A stretch of 6,915 nucleotides of DNA from Nocardioidaceae bacterium (GTDB lineage: Bacteria; Actinomycetota; Actinomycetes; Propionibacteriales; Nocardioidaceae), in the NCBI GenBank assembly GCA_013813125.1, contig JACCSH010000214.1, positions 1-6,915 of the forward strand. The letters are read 5' to 3'. Numbering within the stretch: position 1 is the stretch's first letter; each line of letters starts with the position of its first letter. Made by a program: the position numbers and the translations under genes. The notes below the pieces were generated by a model. It was not told the origin of the DNA and did no database searches. It was given only the letters and a program-made list of their open reading frames with translations. Positions 1-3,531 of the stretch are shown here, in pieces.

Positions 1-130
1 CTGAAGAGTTCGTCGGAGCGCCGTTGGCCGCCCGACTCCGTGATCGTCGTAGGGTGGAACGGCGCAGAACGGCTCGGAACTTCCGGCCAGCAACGGGCCT
101 CGCCATACCTCGGAACGAGCGGAGAACGAC

Positions 131-319
131 ATGAGGAATACCAACGCAGCGACGAGAGCGCGGCCGCGTCGGCATCGGGAGGGTGCGACGGCTCGCGGCG
201 TTGCCACAACTGCTGTCATGGCATTTTTGTTGATCGCGGGGTTAGCCGGTTGCGGGGATCCCGACGGTGGTGGCGGAGGCGGAGGCTACGTCGCGCAGCG
301 GAACTACCTTGGTGAGTAG
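131..319 (+). CDS. Very short putative lipoprotein (possibly truncated)
   Basis: This 62-residue ORF begins with ATG, preceded by GGAG at 121-124 with a 6-nt spacer, which supports the start. The N-terminus is Arg-rich (residues 2-22), followed by a hydrophobic stretch (about 24-38) and the lipobox L-A-G-C with Cys41, the pattern of a Sec- or Tat-exported lipoprotein anchored on the outer face of the membrane. The predicted mature part is only 22 residues and contains a run of seven glycines, then YVAQRNYLGE and a TAG stop. No enzymatic domain is present and I do not recognise a family. It is the only plausible plus-strand gene here, and its last 16 bp overlap the end of the reductase remnant on the other strand. 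A mature part this short suggests that the original C-terminus was lost, although a genuine tiny lipoprotein is possible. The export signal and ribosome binding site are seen directly; truncation is inference. Confidence 0.55.
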   Translation: MRNTNAATRARPRRHREGATARGVATTAVMAFLLIAGLAGCGDPDGGGGGGGYVAQRNYLGE

Positions 320-575
320 AAGTTTCGCTCCCACCGGTGTCTCTTGAACACAGCAAGCTGCTCGGCTGTCAGCCGCCGACTATCGCTGGTGGCGGCGTTG
401 CGCTCAAAACGTTGCGCACGCTCCGCATGCCGGCGATGACGGTCGAGACGGGAGGCGCCTCTAGGACGTAGCGCAGCGCCATGTCAGCGATCTGTTCCCT
501 GTCGATGCCGAGGTCGGCGACCAGGGCGTTCACTCGGCGCTCTACCTGCGCCGCGCGGTCTCCGGCGCGGCGGTT
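304..575 (-). pseudogene. Aldo/keto reductase C-terminal remnant, frameshifted
   Basis: Read on the minus strand from about 575, the frame gives RRAGDRAAQVERRVNALVAD, then helix and strand segments LGIDREQIADMALRYVLE and VSTVIAGMRSVRNV. This is the C-terminal part of the aldo/keto reductase barrel, where the SxVIxGxRS segment helps bind the NADP(H) phosphate. After RNV (about position 408) that frame stops early, at 369-371. Shifting by one base continues the homology with NAATSDSRRLTAEQLAVFK followed by RHRWERNFYSPR and a TAG stop at 304-306, the typical end of this family. One missing base within 402-407 explains the break. The first two thirds of the barrel, including the catalytic Asp/Tyr/Lys/His residues, are absent: upstream of 575 the sequence runs into tRNA-Ala. 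It therefore cannot encode an active enzyme. The frameshift itself could be a sequencing error, but the missing 5' part could not. Confidence 0.8.
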
Positions 576-597
576 CTTGTGTGTCGTGGCTACCCAA

Positions 598-624
598 GGT
601 CTCGGCGCCGCAGAGCGGAAGACC
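598..624 (-). terminator. Possible stem-loop 3' of tRNA-Ala
   Basis: GGTCT (598-602) pairs with AGACC (620-624), and inside it CCGC (608-611) pairs with GCGG (615-618) around a 3-nt loop, leaving an asymmetric internal bulge. It begins about 14 nt after the 3' end of tRNA-Ala, where a transcript end is expected. There is no U-tract after it, so a terminator role is only a guess. Confidence 0.25.
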
Positions 625-638
625 CGTCGGTCGTATCG

Positions 639-711
639 TGGAGACGAAGGGACTCGAACCCTCAACCCCTGCCTTGCAAAGGCAGTGCTCTGCCAGTTGA
701 GCTACGTCCCC
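639..711 (-). tRNA. tRNA-Ala(TGC)
   Basis: A complete 73-nt cloverleaf is seen on the minus strand. The acceptor arm GGGGACG pairs with CGTCTCC and contains the G3:U70 wobble pair that marks alanine tRNAs for alanyl-tRNA synthetase. The anticodon stem CTGCC/GGCAG encloses the loop TTTGCAA with anticodon TGC, and the T-arm is GGGTTCGAGTCCC. The discriminator base is A. CCA is not encoded (the following bases are CGA), so it must be added after transcription. The gene lies 29 bp downstream of the small DLW-39-like gene and is probably on the same transcript. The aldo/keto reductase remnant starts about 60 bp past its 3' end. Confidence 0.97.
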
Positions 712-740
712 GAGTGGGTCATCGAGGAAAAACGAAATGG

Positions 741-872
741 TCAGTGAGCCGGAGTCACCGGGGCAGTCGCCTCTGCCCACAAAGCTGCCTCGTTGTCGCT
801 CCTACTGGCCATCTTGTCGCGCACCACCTTTGCGACCGCGCCGACCACGATGACGGAGAGAAGTTTCTTCAA
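741..872 (-). CDS. DLW-39 family small protein (43 aa)
   Basis: A short reading frame on the minus strand starts with TTG and encodes MKKLLSVIVVGAVAKVVRDK, then a polar middle and the C-terminal motif AALWAEATAPV, stopping at TGA (741-743). The pattern of a Lys-rich start, a short hydrophobic helix (about residues 4-17) and an xLWAEAT signature matches the small actinobacterial family known as DLW-39, named for its Asp-Leu-Trp motif and usual length of about 39 residues. Here the Asp is Ala. AGGGGG at 880-885 lies 7 nt before the TTG at 870-872. A second TTG at 873-875 is in frame, but its spacer would be only 4 nt, so I choose the inner start. The function of the family is not known to me; the N-terminal helix suggests membrane association. 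As I recall, the family often sits in the gyrA/tRNA neighbourhood, and tRNA-Ala follows after 29 bp. A longer ORF in another frame (802-1032) overlaps it but shows no family features. Confidence 0.75.
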   Translation of the reverse strand: MKKLLSVIVVGAVAKVVRDKMASRSDNEAALWAEATAPVTPAH

Positions 873-1010
873 CAAGAGGCCCCCTACGGGTGTCATGCAA
901 CGCTGGCTTGGCACCTCGCGCTGATCGACTTCGCATCAGCCGCACATGGCAGGTGCCGGGTGTGGCGGCCATGACTTTATCAAGTAAGCCAGGCAGCCCG
1001 TCCGGGTGTT

Positions 1011-1047
1011 GGCCGATGCTCTTGGAACCCAATGGAGAGCACCGGCC
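1011..1047 (-). terminator. Strong stem-loop after the LVIVD gene
   Basis: A 12-bp stem is formed by 1011-1022 (GGCCGATGCTCT on the plus strand) and 1036-1047 (AGAGCACCGGCC), with a single G-U pair in the RNA and a 13-nt loop. It begins 25 nt after the stop codon of the secreted propeller gene, where its transcript should end. There is no run of U after the stem, as is common for terminator hairpins in high-GC actinobacteria; an mRNA-stabilising hairpin is the alternative. Confidence 0.6.
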
Positions 1048-1072
1048 TCAGGGCAACTTCATTGAGGGATGC

Positions 1073-2476
1073 TCACAACTGTCGGAGCCCAGTTGGGCGC
1101 AGGATCCACAGCCCGCTATTGATGTCGCTGGCGTAGATGAGGTCACTGGATCGATCGGGGTAGACGCCCCACACGATTGGTACCGGCGGGAAGAAACCTG
1201 TGGGGTCCTCTGTTGGTGGGGGAACGAACTGACCCAGCTTCATAGGGTTTCGCCGATGTTCCAGCGACCACCACACGATGCCGTCGCTGTACCAGGAGGA
1301 GAACATCTGCGTGCCCTCCGGACCGGCACTCTCGGTGTTATGGACGGTGTAGAAACCGTCGGTCCTCATCGACCTGCTGTTGCGGGTCGAGAAGATCGAC
1401 ACCAGCCTGTTGTTTCCATCCCGGTTGGTGTAGACGTGCGCCTCGCCCCATCCCTGAAGAGGCTGGCCACATCCCGCAGGTGAGAAGTCTTCTGGATTGA
1501 CGACCATCGTGTCTCCGTCGCGGGCCAAGGTCATCGAGTGGTTGTCACCATCCTCATCCGGCGGCGCGATGTCCGTGCGCGCGTTCGGACCTAAGAGCCT
1601 CCCGTCGGGCCGCACCCTGAAGCGAAGAGTCCCGTAGTCCCAGTAAGACGCGTAAATCCAATGTCCTCCGTTCGTGAAGCGGACACTGTGTGCGAACGTG
1701 GCCGGGAAGCAGCCGACGTTACTGCGGTTGTCCGCTGGGTCGACACCGTGGTCTTTCCCGATCGCGAAACCAGCGACCTTGTGGGGCCGGTATGGGTTGG
1801 TCACGTCGACGAGGACCACCTCGTCGCTGCCGGTGATCTGTTCGGCGAAGACGTTTGCGCAGGCCGCTAGGACCCGACCGTTCGAACGAACCGCAAGATC
1901 CACCTCATGGCAGCCGACGGTTCCGGCAGCTACGCGATACCGGGAGATCTTGCGAGGCGACGAGGGGTCGGTGACGTCGAAGAACTTCAAGCCACGAAAG
2001 ACCTCGGTCGGGTCGCCGCAGGCTTGGATGCCTACAACCGCGAGCTCACCGGTGAAACGAGCTGTTTCGACGTGGCGGACGACGACATCCTCGCCGCTGG
2101 TGCTACGAGGGGTGTGCAGCCGGCTCACTAACTTCGGACTGTGTGGGTTGCGTACGTCGGCCACCTTCACGCCGGTGGCCGGGCACGGCCCAGAGAAGAC
2201 GCCGACATAGGCGTAGCCGCGGTGTTTCCACACGTCGGCGTTCATGCCACCGCCGCCAAGGTCGGAGTGCCCAACCACCGTGAAGTTCCTGGTGCGCATC
2301 GATGCTGTCCACGCCGGCCCAGGCGTGATGTCAGGAGCGGTAGCTGCGAGGCCGGCCTGTTCATCGTCCGGCTTCTGATGGGCAGACCCTGGGGCCCCGG
2401 CCCACCCCATCACCAAAGCAGTGACTGCTGCCATGCCGGTGACTCTCAGTACTCGGCCCTTATCGAATCGACTCAT
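1073..2476 (-). CDS. Secreted LVIVD-repeat beta-propeller protein
   Basis: This 467-aa protein has a signal peptide: positive residues (R3, K6, R8, R11), a hydrophobic core (about 12-26) and a likely cleavage after G-S-A32. No lipobox or C-terminal anchor is seen, so it should be released or surface-bound. The mature part carries beta-propeller repeats of the LVIVD type: VKVADVRNPHSPKLV (103-117), LKFFDVTDPSSPRKI (163-177) and VVLVDVTNPYRPHKV (220-234). More diverged blades lie around YASYWDYGTLRFRV (275-288), SSWYSDGIVWWSL (393-405) and YASDINSGLWILR (448-460). Six cysteines (98, 153, 189, 206, 256, 336) could form three disulfides outside the cell. Such propellers are usually binding scaffolds, and no catalytic activity can be assigned. 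The ATG has GGAG (2484-2487) 7 nt upstream. The gene stands alone between tRNA-Ile and the DLW-39-like gene, with its own promoter-like sequence and a terminator-like hairpin. Confidence 0.85.
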   Translation of the reverse strand: MSRFDKGRVLRVTGMAAVTALVMGWAGAPGSAHQKPDDEQAGLAATAPDITPGPAWTASMRTRNFTVVGHSDLGGGGMNADVWKHRGYAYVGVFSGPCPATGVKVADVRNPHSPKLVSRLHTPRSTSGEDVVVRHVETARFTGELAVVGIQACGDPTEVFRGLKFFDVTDPSSPRKISRYRVAAGTVGCHEVDLAVRSNGRVLAACANVFAEQITGSDEVVLVDVTNPYRPHKVAGFAIGKDHGVDPADNRSNVGCFPATFAHSVRFTNGGHWIYASYWDYGTLRFRVRPDGRLLGPNARTDIAPPDEDGDNHSMTLARDGDTMVVNPEDFSPAGCGQPLQGWGEAHVYTNRDGNNRLVSIFSTRNSRSMRTDGFYTVHNTESAGPEGTQMFSSWYSDGIVWWSLEHRRNPMKLGQFVPPPTEDPTGFFPPVPIVWGVYPDRSSDLIYASDINSGLWILRPTGLRQL

Positions 2477-2560
2477 CGTGTGGCTCCGCCCTCACAAGGA
2501 CTGTCCGGTGACACCGGCTCTCCTCGCCGACCCGATTCGACACCGGGGCCGGCTCCTCGC

Positions 2561-2589
2561 TGTTTACTCTTGCGGGTTGCAAGTGTCAA
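2561..2589 (-). promoter_or_regulatory. Sigma-70-type promoter of the LVIVD gene
   Basis: On the minus strand a perfect -35 box TTGACA (2589-2584) is followed by exactly 17 bp and a -10 box TAAACA (2566-2561). Transcription would start near 2554, leaving a leader of about 78 nt before the ATG at 2476. Good housekeeping-type boxes at the right spacing are uncommon by chance in GC-rich DNA. The leader contains a 5-bp hairpin CCGGT/ACCGG (2505-2517). Confidence 0.6.
2569..2583. promoter_or_regulatory. Inverted repeat inside the promoter spacer
   Basis: CTTGC-(5 bp)-GCAAG is a perfect inverted repeat lying wholly between the -35 and -10 boxes of the LVIVD-gene promoter. A dimeric repressor or a distorting activator commonly binds at such a place. 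The arms are only 5 bp, so chance is possible. Confidence 0.35.
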
Positions 2590-2592
2590 GAC

Positions 2593-2608
2593 GCGAGAGG
2601 TTTCTCGC
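2593..2608 (-). terminator. Hairpin downstream of tRNA-Ile
   Basis: GCGAGA (2593-2598) and TCTCGC (2603-2608) form a perfect 6-bp stem around a 4-nt loop, 74 nt past the 3' end of tRNA-Ile and just upstream of the -35 box of the next gene. It may end the tRNA transcript, or act at the DNA level as part of the control region. No U-run follows. Confidence 0.3.
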
Positions 2609-2660
2609 AGTGAGCGGACTCGTCCCCGCAGTGAGGGGAGGTGGGCGCTCACGCAGTGTG
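2606..2660. repeat. Three 9-bp direct repeats upstream of the promoter
   Basis: CGCAGTGAG occurs at 2606-2614 and again at 2627-2635, exactly 21 bp apart (two helical turns). A near copy, CGCAGTGTG, follows at 2652-2660, 25 bp on. All have the same orientation and lie upstream of the -35 box (2584-2589) of the LVIVD gene, the two exact copies at roughly -56 and -77 relative to the inferred start. This is the arrangement of tandem activator sites, as used by response regulators, but the binding protein is unknown. Confidence 0.45.
2623..2639 (-). terminator. First hairpin after tRNA-Ile
   Basis: TCCCC (2623-2627) pairs with GGGGA (2635-2639) across a 7-nt loop, 42 nt past the tRNA-Ile 3' end. 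It is short but GC-rich and could contribute to ending the tRNA transcript. It overlaps the second direct repeat, so the two readings compete. Confidence 0.25.
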
Positions 2661-2681
2661 CACCAGGAAGCAGTATCAAAG

Positions 2682-2755
2682 TGGGCCTAAGAGGACTTGA
2701 ACCTCTGACCTCTTCCTTATCAGGGAAGCGCTCTAACCGTCTGAGCTATAGGCCC
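2682..2755 (-). tRNA. tRNA-Ile(GAT)
   Basis: A complete 74-nt cloverleaf is seen on the minus strand. The acceptor GGGCCTA pairs perfectly with TAGGCCC; the anticodon stem CTTCC/GGAAG holds the loop CTGATAA with anticodon GAT, which reads AUC and AUU; the T-arm is GAGGTTCAAGTCCTC. The discriminator is A and CCA is not encoded (CTT follows). It lies 90 bp after the DUF3566 gene, in the place where tRNA-Ile is found behind gyrA in many actinobacteria. The usual partner tRNA-Ala is nearly 2 kb away instead of close by. Confidence 0.97.
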
Positions 2756-2783
2756 GGGTGCCGGGGACAACGACCGCCGACGA

Positions 2784-2812
2784 AGGCTACCCCATCGTCA
2801 GGAGGCTCCCAA
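2784..2812 (-). promoter_or_regulatory. Possible promoter of tRNA-Ile
   Basis: On the minus strand TTGGGA (2812-2807), 17 bp, then TAGCCT (2789-2784) resembles a -35/-10 pair, with the inferred start about 20-25 nt before the tRNA 5' end at 2755. A 6-bp stem (2808-2813 with 2817-2822, 3-nt loop) overlaps the -35 and might instead end the upstream gyrase/DUF3566 transcript. Both boxes are imperfect. Confidence 0.4.
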
Positions 2813-2845
2813 CCGAGTTGAGGGCGCCGGTCGCGGAATGGGTGG

Positions 2846-3517
2846 TCAGCGAAGGTCCTCCGCGAGAGTCACCTCGAGGCCACCTAGGAGCGAAGCGGCC
2901 ATGTTATAGATGAAGGCCCCAAGCGTTGCAAGGGCCGTGAGCAACACCACATTGATGGCCGCGATCAGCAAGGTGATGCCCATGACACGATCCATGCCGA
3001 CATACTCCTTGATGTCGAAGGGCTCTTTCTGCTTCACGAGATTCTGGATGGTGGAGTTGACGTTGTCCCACAGTCCAGAAGCGGCCAGGATGGAGAAGAT
3101 CAAGAAGACCGCCACAACGCACATCACGCCGAAGGCGATCGCCAACAAGAACGACACCTTGGTCACAGACCAAGGGTCCAGCCGTACCATTCGGAGCTTG
3201 GCGCGACGCACTGCTCGTGGCTTGCGGGAGGGCTCGCTCCGCTCGTCGGTTTTCGTCGGGGTAGGCGTCTTGGCGCCGACAACCCCGCCTGACGACGGCT
3301 GGACGACGGTGGGGGCAGTGTCGGGGTTGTGTGCCGGTCGGCCATCCACGGGTCGGCCCGTCCGGAGCGGAGGGGAACCCGGCTGACCTGGCGTGGTCGA
3401 GGAGCTACCGAGAGGACGGGCGCCGATCACGCCCGGCCTCGGCCTGCCGCCGGAAGGGGTGGACTCGTCGTACGGGCCACTTGGTGCCAGTGGCTTCTGG
3501 TTACCCGGGTTTGTCAT
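2846..3517 (-). CDS. DUF3566 two-helix membrane protein
   Basis: This 223-aa protein has two halves. Residues 1-100 are a disordered, Pro/Gly/Ser/Thr-rich, presumably cytoplasmic tail. A basic patch follows (RKPRAVRRAKLR, 98-109), then LDPWSVTKVSFLL, which opens the conserved DUF3566 domain. Transmembrane helix 1 spans about 121-146 and helix 2 about 178-205, separated by a polar loop containing FDIKEYVGMDRV. The C-terminus LGGLEVTLAEDL is typical of the family. The same gene follows gyrA in M. tuberculosis (Rv0007) and in other actinobacteria; its molecular function is not established as far as I know. The gap to the gyrA stop is 14 bp, and GGAGG at 3528-3532 overlaps that TAG stop, with another GAGG at 3522-3525, so co-transcription and possibly translational coupling with gyrA are likely. 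The ATG at 3515-3517 is the first suitable start. Confidence 0.9.
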   Translation of the reverse strand: MTNPGNQKPLAPSGPYDESTPSGGRPRPGVIGARPLGSSSTTPGQPGSPPLRTGRPVDGRPAHNPDTAPTVVQPSSGGVVGAKTPTPTKTDERSEPSRKPRAVRRAKLRMVRLDPWSVTKVSFLLAIAFGVMCVVAVFLIFSILAASGLWDNVNSTIQNLVKQKEPFDIKEYVGMDRVMGITLLIAAINVVLLTALATLGAFIYNMAASLLGGLEVTLAEDLR

Positions 3518-3531
3518 CGAGCCTCATCCTC

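Noticed and set aside
24..55. Possible promoter TTGGCC ... TAGGGT for the lipoprotein
   Set aside because: The spacer would be 20 bp and both boxes are poor; not better than chance.
369..665. Treating the 98-aa minus-strand ORF as an intact gene
   Set aside because: Its first residues are translated tRNA-Ala sequence, and its end is a frameshift product; only the middle matches aldo/keto reductases.
802..1032. 76-aa minus-strand ORF overlapping the DLW-39-like gene
   Set aside because: Different frame, Arg/Gly-rich nonspecific composition, and it crosses the terminator-like hairpin; the 741-872 frame has a family signature and a better ribosome binding site.
890..1483. 197-aa plus-strand ORF opposite the propeller gene
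   Set aside because: Shadow of the minus-strand gene, without signal, motif or ribosome binding site of its own.
2505..2560. GACACCGG repeats (2510, 2539) and the CCGGT/ACCGG hairpin in the leader as a riboswitch
   Set aside because: Too short and simple, with no recognisable riboswitch consensus; noted only as minor leader structure.
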